From assembly GCA_023443865.1 (NCBI GenBank), contig JAEZST010000006.1, positions 124,001-188,000 on the forward strand: a DNA stretch of 64,000 nucleotides, in the 5' to 3' direction. This document shows positions 34,484-43,416 of this stretch, one piece after another; the stretch's first letter is position 1, and each line of letters begins with the position of its first letter. A program made the position numbers and the translations under genes. Source of the DNA: Spirochaetota bacterium. Its GTDB lineage: Bacteria > Spirochaetota > Spirochaetia > Treponematales > Treponemataceae. The notes under the pieces were generated by a model. The model was not told where the DNA came from, ran no database searches, and was given only the letters and a program-made list of their open reading frames with translations.

Positions 34484-34990
34484 ATGGAAATGAAGCATAC
34501 CGGCCGTACCCCCGTACTCTTCCTGACCGTAGTCCTCTTGGCGCTTGCCTGCAAACTCTTCGTTCTCGATTTCATGTACGTGTCCGGTCCTTCCATGGAG
34601 CCGACGTTCCGTAACGGATCGTTCGTCGTGGAATATAAGCTGGCATGGGGCGTGCCCGTCCCCTTCGCCAACGCGTACGCGCTCCGCTGGGGCTCCCCGA
34701 AACCCGGGGATATCGTGATCTTTCCCTGGAAGGACCGTTGGGTCATCAAGCGGTGTCTCGGCACCGCCGGCATGCCGGTCACGGTCGAACGGGGCGAGGG
34801 CTATACGGCCCGGGTAAACGGAGAAACCCTACCCCTCACCGAAGGGCAATGGAATAGGCTTAAACGGGCCGACCGCGTGCCCGAGGGCATGCTTTTCGTG
34901 GCGGGCGACAATCGCGAGGAATCCCTCGATTCGCGGGAATACGGTTTCGTGTCCGTCGATTCCATCAGGGGGAAGGCCTTATGGCACTGA
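34484..34990 (+). CDS. lepB: Signal peptidase I
   Basis: This 168-residue S26 protease removes Sec signal peptides at the outer face of the inner membrane. It has one N-terminal membrane helix (about 11-31). The catalytic Ser is at about 37 (SGPSMEPTF) and the general-base Lys at about 89 (WVIKRCLGTAG). Box E follows (VAGDNREESLDSREYG). It is a short single-helix form. Its 3' end overlaps the transpeptidase gene by 10 bp, so the pair is translationally coupled and forms an operon with the DUF115 gene. An ATG at 34490 is an alternative start. Confidence 0.93.
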   Translation: MEMKHTGRTPVLFLTVVLLALACKLFVLDFMYVSGPSMEPTFRNGSFVVEYKLAWGVPVPFANAYALRWGSPKPGDIVIFPWKDRWVIKRCLGTAGMPVTVERGEGYTARVNGETLPLTEGQWNRLKRADRVPEGMLFVAGDNREESLDSREYGFVSVDSIRGKALWH

Positions 34991-36846
34991 ACGATTTCGT
35001 TCCCCCCCGGAGGCTTGCCGCGATCGCCGTCCTCTCGGCCGTCCTGGTTGGTCTCGTGCTCTTTCGCTACGCCCAGGCCATGCTGTCCCCCGGGATCGAT
35101 TCCGCCGTGACCGCCGCGATTCCCGAACGGGGGGCCATACTTGACCGCAACGGGAAAATTCTCGCCATTCAGTCCGTCGTGTACAATATCGCCATTACCC
35201 GCTCCGCCATTCCCGACAAACCGCTTTTCGCGCAGCTCCTTTCGCCGGTGACGGGAATCGAGGAAGGCGACTTGCTTTCCCGCCTTGAAGCCGGGCCGGG
35301 AGACTTTTTCTATCTCAAAAAAAAGATCGGGGAAAGCGAAAAGGCCTCCATCGCGGAGGTAGTCTCCCGCTCGCGCCTGCGCGGCGTACGGCTCGAGCCG
35401 GTCCAAAGCAGGATCTATCCGGAAAAAAGCCTCGCCTCGCATATCATCGGCTTTTTGGGCGACGACGGATACGGGCTAACCGGGGTTGAGTATTCCTTCC
35501 AGGATTCCCTCGCCGCCGGTACCACCGCCGCGGGCAAGCCCCGGGAGGGCTACAGCGTGGAACTCACGCTCGACAGCGCCATGCAGTACGAACTCGAGAA
35601 ACTCTCCCGGAAGACCATGGAAGAGACGAAGGCGGAAGCCATGATGATGCTCGCGGTGGACGCGAAATCGGGGGAGATCCTCGCCTACGTGAGCGAACCG
35701 GCCGCCGACCTTATGACCTATCCCGAAAGCAGCGATTCCGAAAGAAAGGACCGCCCGGCCCTCTACCGATTCGAGCCGGGATCGGTCTTCAAGATATTCT
35801 CCGTCTCCGCCCTTTTGGACCTGGGCGCGGTTCGGGATTCCGACCGATTCGTCTGCGACGGGGCCTATACCTTCACGACCCCGGGGGGCGAGAAAATTTC
35901 AATCGGCGACCTGGATTCGCACGGGACGGTCGGCCCGCGGGACGTGATACGGCTTTCCTGCAACGACGGAACCGGCCAGATAGCGGAGCGCACCGACGAA
36001 GCTACCTTCGAGCGCAAGCTGCGCGCCTTCGGCTTCGGCGAAAAAACGGGCGTCGAGCTTCCCGGCGAGACCGCGGGATACCTGGCGCCCCATGCCGCGT
36101 GGTCGCTCAGATCGAAACCCACCATCGCCATCGGCCAGGAAATATCCGTATCGGCCCTCCAAATGGTCGAGGCCGCGACGGCCATAGCGAACAAGGGAAC
36201 GAGGCTGAAGCTCACCCTCCTCTCCCGCCTCCTGGACAGGGACGGCAAGCCGGTTTACGCCCACGCGCCGCAGAGCGCCGGGAACCCCGTTTCGTCGGCT
36301 ACCGCCGAGCTTATGCTCAGCTATATGCGTTCCACCGCGGAAAGCGGTACGGGAACCCGCGCGGCGGTAGGGGACGTGCCCATCGCGGTAAAAACGGGAA
36401 CGGCCCAAATGGTGGACAGGGGCGAATCGAAATACAGCGATACCGATTTCGTCTCGAGCTGTCTCGGCATTTTTCCCGCGGACAATCCGCGCATCATTCT
36501 GTATACCGTCATCATAAAGCCGGTGGGAGAAACCTGGGGGGGCAGGATCGCGGCGCCGGTGGTTTCCGAGGCGACGAACATCATCATAGACCGGCTCGGC
36601 CTGGGGCGGGGCGACGCTCCCTCGGTAAGCCATAGCGGGCTCGTGCCCATTCCCCGGACCGAACCGGCGCGAATCGGCTCGGTCATGCCCGATCTAACGG
36701 GCGTGCCGAAGCGAATGCTCATGCCGATCGTCGAGCGAACCGACCTCAACGTGCTCATCAAGGGCGACGGCTACGTGGTCGGCCAAAACCCCGCCCCCGG
36801 CACGCCAATCCAAAAAGGAATGACGATTGAACTCGAGCTTGAATAG
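34981..36846 (+). CDS. PASTA-containing penicillin-binding transpeptidase (FtsI/PBP2-like)
   Basis: This 621-residue class B penicillin-binding protein has an N-terminal membrane helix (about 13-33). A dimerisation/pedestal domain starts at IPERGAILDRNGKIL. The transpeptidase domain carries SxxK (Ser268-Val-Phe-Lys271), an SxN-type motif (SCND) and KTGT (Lys about 471). A single C-terminal PASTA repeat (about 565-621) ends in GTPIQKGMTIELELE. It cross-links peptidoglycan during division or elongation. The single PASTA and overall plan resemble the FtsI/SpoVD type, but no dcw genes are nearby, so I do not assign a symbol. It lies between lepB (10-bp overlap) and the DUF115 gene (20-bp overlap). 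Confidence 0.92.
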   Translation: MALNDFVPPRRLAAIAVLSAVLVGLVLFRYAQAMLSPGIDSAVTAAIPERGAILDRNGKILAIQSVVYNIAITRSAIPDKPLFAQLLSPVTGIEEGDLLSRLEAGPGDFFYLKKKIGESEKASIAEVVSRSRLRGVRLEPVQSRIYPEKSLASHIIGFLGDDGYGLTGVEYSFQDSLAAGTTAAGKPREGYSVELTLDSAMQYELEKLSRKTMEETKAEAMMMLAVDAKSGEILAYVSEPAADLMTYPESSDSERKDRPALYRFEPGSVFKIFSVSALLDLGAVRDSDRFVCDGAYTFTTPGGEKISIGDLDSHGTVGPRDVIRLSCNDGTGQIAERTDEATFERKLRAFGFGEKTGVELPGETAGYLAPHAAWSLRSKPTIAIGQEISVSALQMVEAATAIANKGTRLKLTLLSRLLDRDGKPVYAHAPQSAGNPVSSATAELMLSYMRSTAESGTGTRAAVGDVPIAVKTGTAQMVDRGESKYSDTDFVSSCLGIFPADNPRIILYTVIIKPVGETWGGRIAAPVVSEATNIIIDRLGLGRGDAPSVSHSGLVPIPRTEPARIGSVMPDLTGVPKRMLMPIVERTDLNVLIKGDGYVVGQNPAPGTPIQKGMTIELELE

Positions 36847-38641
36847 TTCCCCGCTGGAAACCGCGATCGGGAACGCGGAATTGGTATCGGCGCGCTTTCC
36901 GGAGCTCGCCGCGCTCTTGGGAATCGATGACGGGAAACGGATCGGGGAGTTGCTGAAAGCAGCCCCGAACGGTTGGTCCATCGAGCCGACGCCGTCCGGA
37001 TACCCCACCCTCCGCGCCGACGGCCTGTACGTGCACTCGCGCCGGGACCCGTTTCGCGAGGGCGAGCGTATCGCCGCCGATCCCTCGGTGGCGGGCAAGG
37101 GAGGGTGCGTTTTCTTCGCGCCGGGACTGGCCTATGCCTGCGAGGCCCTGGCCGCGAGGGAACCCCAAAGCCGCGTCATTATCGTGGAGCCCGATATTTT
37201 CGCCTTTATGGCGGCGCTCTCCTCGCGACCCCTGAAGGCGCTCCTCACGAACGAGAACACCGTTTTGGTAATCGGCCTATCGCCCGCCGAATCGAGGGCG
37301 GTTCTTGACCGCCTTGGCGCGCTGGAACTCAATCAATACGTTCCCCAGGCGGTACTGCCCGAGGAGCGGGGCTGGCTGAGCGATTATCGCGAACTGTCCG
37401 TAAGGTCAGCCAGGAAGGACGAGATAAACCGCAATACCCTCCGCCGGTTCGGTTCCCTGTGGCTCAAAAACATGTGCCGCAATTTACGCGAAATTAGGGA
37501 TAGGGACGGAATCGGCCGCTTTTCCGGCCTGTTTCCCGACGTGCCGGCGCTGCTTCTCGCGGCGGGCCCGAGCCTGGACGAAATTCTGCCCCAGCTCCCG
37601 CGATTGGCGGACCGGTGCGTGGTAATCGCCGTGGATACGGCGCTCCGCGCGTGCCTTTCCGCGGGGGTTCAACCCGACTTCACCATACTGGTGGACCCCC
37701 AATATTGGAACTGGCGACACCTGGACGGAACCCGGGCCGCGGGAAGCATACTGATAACGGAATCGGCGGCATGGCCTGCCGTGTTCCGCTATCCCGCCCG
37801 GGACATTTTCCTGTGCTCCTCCCTTTTTCCCCTGGGAAAGTACCTTGAAAGCCGTATCGGGAGAAAGGGAGAATTGGGCGCGGGAGGCTCCGTCGCCACC
37901 ACGGCCTGGGATTTCGCGCGCCATCTCGGCTGCGCCGAAATTTACGCCGCGGGTTTGGACTTAGGCTTTCCGAACCGGCAAACCCATTTTAAGGGAAGCA
38001 TTTTCGAGGAACGGGTCCATACCGGGTCGCTGAGGCTTACCCCCGCGGAAACCTCGGGCTTTAAGGCCCTCTACGGCGCCGGGCCCTACCCCGTTCCCGA
38101 TTATCGGGGCGCGACCGTACTGACGGACAAGAGGCTGAGCCTCTATGCCTGGTGGTTCGAGGCCCGCCTCGCGTCTTTCCCCGCCCACAAAACGGGCATT
38201 CTCACCCATGGCGGCATGAAAATCCCGGGAATCGAAAAAGCCTCTATCGGTACGCTTACGGAAAGGCCCGAATGCCGCGCTCTGATAGCGCGACGCCTGG
38301 ATACGGCCCTTTCCCGCCCTCGCGAAGCGCGGTCCGGCGCCTTCGAAAATGCCTTGGAGGAACTTAAAACGACCCTTCGCGATTTCGCCTCCATCGCCGA
38401 AAGGGGGGTTCGGGCGAGCGCAAAAAGGGACAACGGAGAACTGGAACGCATTGACCGCCTGATACTGGAACACCCCGCGAAGGAAATCGCGGCGATGGTA
38501 TTCGACGGGGACGAACTCTGCGAGACCCCGGGCGATCCGTACGCGCGGTCGGGAAAGGTGTACGCCGCGGTGGCCCGGGCAGCCAGGCAGAACCTAGAAA
38601 AGATCGAAAAATTTTCCGCGCGAATCGACTCAATGGACTAA
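36827..38641 (+). CDS. Motility-associated factor glycosyltransferase-like (DUF115) protein
   Basis: This 604-residue cytoplasmic protein has a central DUF115/MAF domain (about 235-430): PALLLAAGPSLDE, VVIAVDTALRACLSAGVQPDFTILVDP, GAGGSVATTAWDFARHLGC, and IYAAGLDLGFPNRQTHFKGS. Family members are linked to flagellin glycosylation with nonulosonic acids or, in archaea, to a pterin pyrophosphokinase. For a spirochaete-type genome, a role in flagellar glycosylation is plausible but unproven. The start is probably a TTG at 36827, 7 nt after AAGGA and overlapping the transpeptidase gene by 20 bp. A terminator follows at 38738. Confidence 0.85.
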   Translation: MNSSLNSSPLETAIGNAELVSARFPELAALLGIDDGKRIGELLKAAPNGWSIEPTPSGYPTLRADGLYVHSRRDPFREGERIAADPSVAGKGGCVFFAPGLAYACEALAAREPQSRVIIVEPDIFAFMAALSSRPLKALLTNENTVLVIGLSPAESRAVLDRLGALELNQYVPQAVLPEERGWLSDYRELSVRSARKDEINRNTLRRFGSLWLKNMCRNLREIRDRDGIGRFSGLFPDVPALLLAAGPSLDEILPQLPRLADRCVVIAVDTALRACLSAGVQPDFTILVDPQYWNWRHLDGTRAAGSILITESAAWPAVFRYPARDIFLCSSLFPLGKYLESRIGRKGELGAGGSVATTAWDFARHLGCAEIYAAGLDLGFPNRQTHFKGSIFEERVHTGSLRLTPAETSGFKALYGAGPYPVPDYRGATVLTDKRLSLYAWWFEARLASFPAHKTGILTHGGMKIPGIEKASIGTLTERPECRALIARRLDTALSRPREARSGAFENALEELKTTLRDFASIAERGVRASAKRDNGELERIDRLILEHPAKEIAAMVFDGDELCETPGDPYARSGKVYAAVARAARQNLEKIEKFSARIDSMD

Positions 38642-38687
38642 AGAATTTACGACGCGTTCCGATAATAAGAGTGTTGGTTGAAAGTTG

Positions 38688-38722
38688 AAACGGCGAACGA
38701 GAGTGACGTCCAGTCGCCGTTT
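38688..38722 (+). ncRNA. Stable hairpin upstream of a terminator (possible small RNA or 3'-UTR element)
   Basis: AAACGGCGA (38688-38696) pairs perfectly with TCGCCGTTT (38714-38722) around a 17-nt loop. It is followed 15 nt later by a strong terminator. A GATAAT sequence at 38660-38666 could act as a -10, but no good -35 is present. The transcript could equally be the 3' end of the DUF115 mRNA. Confidence 0.35.
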
Positions 38723-38737
38723 TGATGCTAACTCCCG

Positions 38738-38768
38738 GAACCGTCCTGTCGGACGGTTCTTTTTTTTT
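38738..38768 (+). terminator. Strong rho-independent terminator
   Basis: GAACCGTCC (38738-38746), loop TGTC, GGACGGTTC (38751-38759), then nine T residues. It ends the lepB/transpeptidase/DUF115 transcription unit. Confidence 0.92.
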
Positions 38769-39564
38769 ATCTAGTCTCGCTTTCTCGGAACAGCCAGGCG
38801 CCCGTTTCCCCGATAAGGGAGGAAAGCACGATCACGTGAATCCCCGTACCCGAGTCGCGGATAAGGGCATCCCATTTTTTTCGGTCGTACTTTTCCCGTA
38901 TGCGCGCCCGGGCGCTCAGGGCGACCGCGGCGTCCCGCTCCTGCTTGGAGCTCAGATAGCCGCACAGGGCCACCACGATCGGGTCGCGCGCGGTTTCCGA
39001 AAGATCCCCTATGATCGCCCGGGGAAAGGGTTCGCCAAGCATGGTCGAGGAGAACGCGAGGAAAAAGCGATTCCAGTCCCTATCCGCCGAGCGATGTTCG
39101 GCCGTCGCCTGGCATAGATCCCGCGCGTCCGCGGTCTTCCGCCCGACAATAAGCGCCGCCGCGATTTTATGCGAAAACCGCGCCTGCTTAGCCGGCGAGA
39201 CGGATCCCAAATAATCGGACAATTTGAGTATTCCGTCAAAATCCCCTATCAGGAAGGAGGCTTCCAGGAATAACCGCACGGTACTTGCGGTAATAAAGGT
39301 ACGGTTGTATACTTTTTTTTCAAGATAATTGGCCAAGCCGGCCCAGTCCTGGGCTTCCAGTAAGCCCAAAAGCCGCCACCAAAGGGCAAACACCACGTTT
39401 ACGGCGACGACGATCAGTGAAAAAAGCGCTAAAAGACCCCAGTGCCGGCCCCAAAACCCGCCCCAGCCGCCAGCGTCGAGCAGATTGAGGGGTAGGAAGA
39501 AAACGGTAATGAAAATTGAAGCGAAGACGATATTAAATAAGATAAAGAGTGCCTTAAACTTCAT
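38767..39564 (-). CDS. Two-helix membrane protein with a helical cytoplasmic domain, function unknown
   Basis: This 265-residue protein has two membrane helices at the N-terminus (about 4-30 and 41-66), separated by a Trp/Gly-rich turn. A soluble region of roughly 200 residues with helix-pair (TPR-like) character follows (LLEAQDWAGLANYLEKKV, then FLIGDFDGILKLSDYLG). I do not recognise a named family. A scaffold role at the membrane is possible. It has an AAGGAG site before the ATG at 39564, is monocistronic, and is divergent from the HD-GYP-like gene by 46 bp. Confidence 0.75.
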   Translation of the reverse strand: MKFKALFILFNIVFASIFITVFFLPLNLLDAGGWGGFWGRHWGLLALFSLIVVAVNVVFALWWRLLGLLEAQDWAGLANYLEKKVYNRTFITASTVRLFLEASFLIGDFDGILKLSDYLGSVSPAKQARFSHKIAAALIVGRKTADARDLCQATAEHRSADRDWNRFFLAFSSTMLGEPFPRAIIGDLSETARDPIVVALCGYLSSKQERDAAVALSARARIREKYDRKKWDALIRDSGTGIHVIVLSSLIGETGAWLFRESETR

Positions 39565-39610
39565 GAAACGACTCCTTGGGGTGATATCATTGTACTACAG
39601 GATGGATTAG

Positions 39611-40825
39611 GTGAATACGTTTAATGTTATGGAAATACCCGAGGGGTATTTCTTTACGGAAGATGCCTTCCTCGACAAAAAATTCCTCCTAGTCACCCCC
39701 GGCGTCCCGGTTACGAGTCAGCTTTCCCGCGCGCTCCGCGATTGGGACTTCCTCAAAATGTATTCGGAAGGCGTCGTTTCCGAACAGCCGGTAACCAAAC
39801 GGACCGAGGCGGCGGCCGACTCAAAAAAAGAAGCCGAGGGAGCGCCCCAAAAAGCCGCGAAACCGGATAAAGAAGAGGCTCAAGACGATACGGTCGACTA
39901 TTCCCAACCCCTCAGCGACGAAACGCGCTTTGCGCTGGTCGAAAAGGCCTATCAGGAGTATCAGGATTTCATAGCGGAAATATATACCCGGTACGCGACC
40001 CGCAAGGAATTGCAGCTACAGGCGATTTCGGACCGCGTGAAGGAACTGTGCGACTTCATTAAGGCCAACAAGCGCTTCGTGCTCCGGATCCAGCCTTCTC
40101 AGGAAAACCGGGATAAAAACTATCTGGTCGTGCATGCCATGCGCTCAACCGTATACGCGTTGGTTATCGGCCTTCAGATGAAATTCCCGATTCATAAGCT
40201 CATTGAGTTGGGAGTGGCGACCATTCTCCACGAGATCGGCATGATTCGCCTTCCCCCGCAATTGTACATGGGAAACAAGGCGTTAAGCCCCCCGGAAAAG
40301 AACGCGATCCTTACCCACCCGGTCATTTCCTACAATATTCTCCGGGAATTCTCCTTCCCCTTAAATATCTGCCTCGGGGTACTCGAGCACCATGAACGGG
40401 AAAACGGGGAAGGCTATCCCCGAAAGCTGACCAAGGAGAAGATTTCGCTGTACGCGAAGATAATCGCGGTGGCCTGTTCGTACGAGGCGGTTACCGCGCC
40501 GAGGCCCTATAAAGAGGCGAGAGACGCCTATACGGGCATTATCGATATCATGAAAAACCAGGGAAAGCAATACGACGAAACGGTGATCCGCGCGCTCCTA
40601 TTTTCCCTTTCCCTGTATCCGATCGGTCTCTATGTCCTGCTCTCCAACGACAAGGTAGGCCAGGTTACGGACGTTAATCCCGAAAACCCGCGCTATCCCA
40701 TCGTGCAACTGGTGAACGAACTCAAACCGGACGGAACGCCGCGGGTAATCGAGACCAGCGAATACGGCATAACCGTCGCCCGGCCCCTCACGAGGGAAGA
40801 AGGGGACGTATACCTAAAAAAATAG
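39611..40825 (+). CDS. Degenerate HD-GYP domain protein
   Basis: This 404-residue soluble protein has a start of about 60 residues like those preceding HD-GYP domains, a charged Lys/Glu/Ala linker (about 60-95), and an HD-GYP domain (about 165-340). HD-GYP enzymes hydrolyse c-di-GMP. Here the key HDxGK reads HEIGM (in ATILHEIGMIRLP), and the later DALTSDRPYR-type motif reads YEAVTAPRPYK. HPVISYNIL and HHERENGEGYP are kept. Loss of the metal-binding Asp and the Lys makes catalysis doubtful, so it may be a c-di-GMP or partner-binding protein. The start is GTG at 39611 (AGGA 8 nt upstream) or ATG at 39629. It overlaps the convergent gene by 12 bp. Confidence 0.82.
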   Translation: MNTFNVMEIPEGYFFTEDAFLDKKFLLVTPGVPVTSQLSRALRDWDFLKMYSEGVVSEQPVTKRTEAAADSKKEAEGAPQKAAKPDKEEAQDDTVDYSQPLSDETRFALVEKAYQEYQDFIAEIYTRYATRKELQLQAISDRVKELCDFIKANKRFVLRIQPSQENRDKNYLVVHAMRSTVYALVIGLQMKFPIHKLIELGVATILHEIGMIRLPPQLYMGNKALSPPEKNAILTHPVISYNILREFSFPLNICLGVLEHHERENGEGYPRKLTKEKISLYAKIIAVACSYEAVTAPRPYKEARDAYTGIIDIMKNQGKQYDETVIRALLFSLSLYPIGLYVLLSNDKVGQVTDVNPENPRYPIVQLVNELKPDGTPRVIETSEYGITVARPLTREEGDVYLKK

Positions 40826-42553
40826 GGTCACGTCGCCGGATTCGATCGCGTCCAGCGCCTGTTTTTCCACCTCGAAACCGCCGATATTTCCCGCCGCCTG
40901 TTTATGGGTCGTGATGGTGAACCGCTCGGCCAGGCTCCTCAGATGGTCATTGTGGATCGTCCATTCGGTTTCGCCCGCTTGGGCAAGCAACCGTTGCCGT
41001 TCCGCGCGATAGGACTCGATCGTCTCGCTAAAATGGGTGGCCAAACCGCTCATGCCCGCCACGGTCTGCCCCAAGGAATCCAGTACGGTATCGATCTTAC
41101 GGCACGTTTCCGCGAAGGAATCGGGATAAATTTTCAGCCCGTACATTTGGCTGGTCAGTTCTGCCTGGTGCTCGTTCATGCGGTTAAAGAACTGCACCTT
41201 ATCCTGCTTAATCCGCTCCAACTCCCGCTGCGCCTGTTCCGAGGATAGGGTAAACGAACCGGTCAGCTCCTCGATTGAATTGATGAATTCTTCCAGATCC
41301 TTTCGCGTATCGCGAACCCGCCCGTCGGCCTGCATGATCAGGTCGCTCATGTGATCGACGGTATCCTTGACCGCCGAGATCGCGGGGTTCTTTGCCACCT
41401 CGATCTGCTGCGTAATGCGGACGTGCTGGAGCCGCGCGATAATGGGCTTTATGGTGTCGAAGAGGGAACGGAGGTTTTTCACGCCCGTTACGATCAGCGC
41501 GCTGTCGCGAACCATGGCTTTTTGACCCCGTTGATAGAGGTTAAGCCGGGCGATATAGTCGGAAAAGCCGCTCGAAAGGGCCTTCATTCCCGAGGGAATG
41601 GAACCGGCGGGGTCGGAACCGTCGAGGAAATCGCCGATGAATTGCCGCCGCATCTCCTCGACCGAGTCAAGGATGCCGTGGACCAGGTCCCAGTTTTCGG
41701 AAAAGACCCTAAGCGATTCCCGAAGATGGCGTTCCACGTCGTGTACGATATGGGAAGAGACTTCCACCAACTCAAGATCGAGGGTGAGTTGGTCAAGCCG
41801 CTCCTCCACGGAAGACGATTCCCGAACGCCCTGGATTTCCGACAGGGCCAGATGCACCTGATCGATTGACTGGCGGACGATATCCTGCATCTGCACGCCG
41901 GTCATGGCGCTCCTGATGGGAGCCGTTATCTTACCCGCGTTTTCGTCCATAAGGGAGAGATATTCCGAGGCCTCGCCGATAAGCCGCTCGATCGCCGCCG
42001 AGTCGCGCGTTTGGTCCTCAGTCAGGAATTGATCCTGCGATTCGATCATGGCGTGGAAAGACTGTTTTAAGACGCCGTTTTTCTCGAGCATCAGGTGCTC
42101 GTTGTGGATCAGGTCGTTCGACAGGGAAATCATTCGCGCCGATAGGCGTTTCAGGTTTTCCGTGATCGTGGAAAAGGCCCGCCCCTTCTCCCCGGACTTT
42201 ATGGAAATAACCATCGCGTTGAGGGAGATGATTTCCAACTCCTCGGAATCGGTCCTAATTTCCGCGACGCGACGGTTTATTAGGTCAAGCATGGACATAC
42301 GCTCGTTTAAACGGGCGAATATATCGTTATTCTTAACGTTATAATCGCGGAAAAAGCGTTTCTCCTCGTCGCTGATACCCGAGAAGCCCGTAACGAGGCT
42401 TTGCATGGCCGCCTGTATCGAGGGTATGGAAGAGCCGCCCGTATTCCGATGCAACGCGAGCATTGAGGGAAAACTGGCGCCCAGCTCCGTAAATATCTTC
42501 TCGGTACGGTCGCTCCATTCCTGTATTTGTTCACGAATGCGGTCAATATCCAT
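40814..42553 (-). CDS. Soluble MCP-like coiled-coil signalling protein
   Basis: This 579-residue protein is nearly all helical, with no membrane segment. Around residues 100-145 it has a variant of the chemoreceptor hairpin tip: ISLNAMVISIKSGEKGRAF, then STITENLKRLSARM, against the usual LNAAIEAARAGE-GRGFAVVA. Further on, VQMQDIVRQSIDQV resembles the 'LQFQDI..Q' helix seen in chemotaxis-linked helical proteins. A role in a chemoreceptor-like array or motility control is inferred. The start at 42553 fits a -10 (TACATT) ending 6 nt upstream; an ATG at 42577 is an alternative. It converges on the HD-GYP-like gene. Confidence 0.7.
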   Translation of the reverse strand: MDIDRIREQIQEWSDRTEKIFTELGASFPSMLALHRNTGGSSIPSIQAAMQSLVTGFSGISDEEKRFFRDYNVKNNDIFARLNERMSMLDLINRRVAEIRTDSEELEIISLNAMVISIKSGEKGRAFSTITENLKRLSARMISLSNDLIHNEHLMLEKNGVLKQSFHAMIESQDQFLTEDQTRDSAAIERLIGEASEYLSLMDENAGKITAPIRSAMTGVQMQDIVRQSIDQVHLALSEIQGVRESSSVEERLDQLTLDLELVEVSSHIVHDVERHLRESLRVFSENWDLVHGILDSVEEMRRQFIGDFLDGSDPAGSIPSGMKALSSGFSDYIARLNLYQRGQKAMVRDSALIVTGVKNLRSLFDTIKPIIARLQHVRITQQIEVAKNPAISAVKDTVDHMSDLIMQADGRVRDTRKDLEEFINSIEELTGSFTLSSEQAQRELERIKQDKVQFFNRMNEHQAELTSQMYGLKIYPDSFAETCRKIDTVLDSLGQTVAGMSGLATHFSETIESYRAERQRLLAQAGETEWTIHNDHLRSLAERFTITTHKQAAGNIGGFEVEKQALDAIESGDVTLFF

Positions 42554-42559
42554 ACTATA

Positions 42560-42589
42560 AATGTACTCCGCTTTCATACGCCCTGTAAA
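42560..42589 (-). promoter_or_regulatory. Leaderless promoter of the MCP-like gene
   Basis: Minus strand: TTTACA (42589-42584), 18-nt spacer, TACATT (42565-42560), then 6 nt to the ATG at 42553. Confidence 0.5.
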
Positions 42590-42678
42590 CCGTGCGTATA
42601 CAGAAATCATAATGCCCCGCGGCCGCCCGCACAATCGATTTTACGCAAAAAAGCGGTGCAGAAACGACCGGGGGATTC

Positions 42679-42684
42679 TATACT
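42679..42684 (+). promoter_or_regulatory. -10 element of the leaderless pgl-zwf promoter
   Basis: TATACT (42679-42684) ends 6 nt before the pgl ATG at 42691, the same arrangement as at 10744 and 63415. The -35 (around 42656) is weak. Confidence 0.55.
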
Positions 42685-42690
42685 CAAGGT

Positions 42691-43416
42691 ATGGTAGAAA
42701 TCAAGACCGATACGCAATCCGCGCTCTCCGGCCTTTTAGTCGAGGAAATAACCGAGCGCCTTAACCGGAACGTCCCGGTGCTTCTGCTGGCCTCGGGGGG
42801 CTCCACCGCGAAGATCGCCGCGGAAACCTGCAATACGATATTGGAAAGATCCGGGACGAGAAGGTCCCTCCTACGCTGGCTTTTCACCCTCAGTCTCGTG
42901 GACGAGCGTTTCGGCGCCGAGAACCATCCGGACTCAAACTGGAAACGGTTGGTCGAATCGGGTCTCATCACCTCTTCGATGACCGCGATACGGGTTCTGC
43001 ACGGGCAGGAAGACTCGAAAGAAGCCTTCGAGCACGAAACGGAACGCTTTAATTCATTCCTGGAAGAGGCGGCGGTACGGCATGCCGCCGGACACCTCTA
43101 TGTCGCCGGGGTTTTCGGAATCGGAAGCGACGGGCATACCGCGGGTATTTTGCCGGAGAGCCCGGTCAGTAGGCAGGACGCGGGAAAACGACCGTACGCG
43201 GCAGGCTACAAGGCGGGTCTTTTCAAGCGAATTACCATTACCCCGGCCTTTTTCCCGCATCTGGACCGGGTGGCGGTATGGGCCGGCGGGGAAGAAAAAA
43301 GACAGGCCCTCGTCTCGCTCATGCGCGATTTACCCGTATGGGAGCAGCCCGCGCAATTGCTCAAACTCGCCGGACACGTTACGATACATACAGACTTGAT
43401 CATTGAAGGATCCTGA
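42691..43416 (+). CDS. pgl: 6-phosphogluconolactonase
   Basis: This 241-residue enzyme of the glucosamine-6-phosphate isomerase/6-phosphogluconolactonase family hydrolyses 6-phosphogluconolactone, the second step of the oxidative pentose phosphate pathway. The phosphate-binding start (VPVLLLASGGSTAKIAAE, about 28-45), LSLVDERFGAENHPDSNW and GIGSDGHTAGILPESP (about 149-164) are all typical. It is the first gene of a two-gene operon: its TGA shares one base with the ATG of zwf, the preceding enzyme of the pathway. A predicted leaderless promoter lies immediately upstream. Confidence 0.93.
   Translation: MVEIKTDTQSALSGLLVEEITERLNRNVPVLLLASGGSTAKIAAETCNTILERSGTRRSLLRWLFTLSLVDERFGAENHPDSNWKRLVESGLITSSMTAIRVLHGQEDSKEAFEHETERFNSFLEEAAVRHAAGHLYVAGVFGIGSDGHTAGILPESPVSRQDAGKRPYAAGYKAGLFKRITITPAFFPHLDRVAVWAGGEEKRQALVSLMRDLPVWEQPAQLLKLAGHVTIHTDLIIEGS

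Noticed and set aside
38642..38766. A small protein gene between the DUF115 gene and the membrane-protein gene
   Set aside because: No frame of useful length has a start with a ribosome binding site. The region is explained by hairpins.
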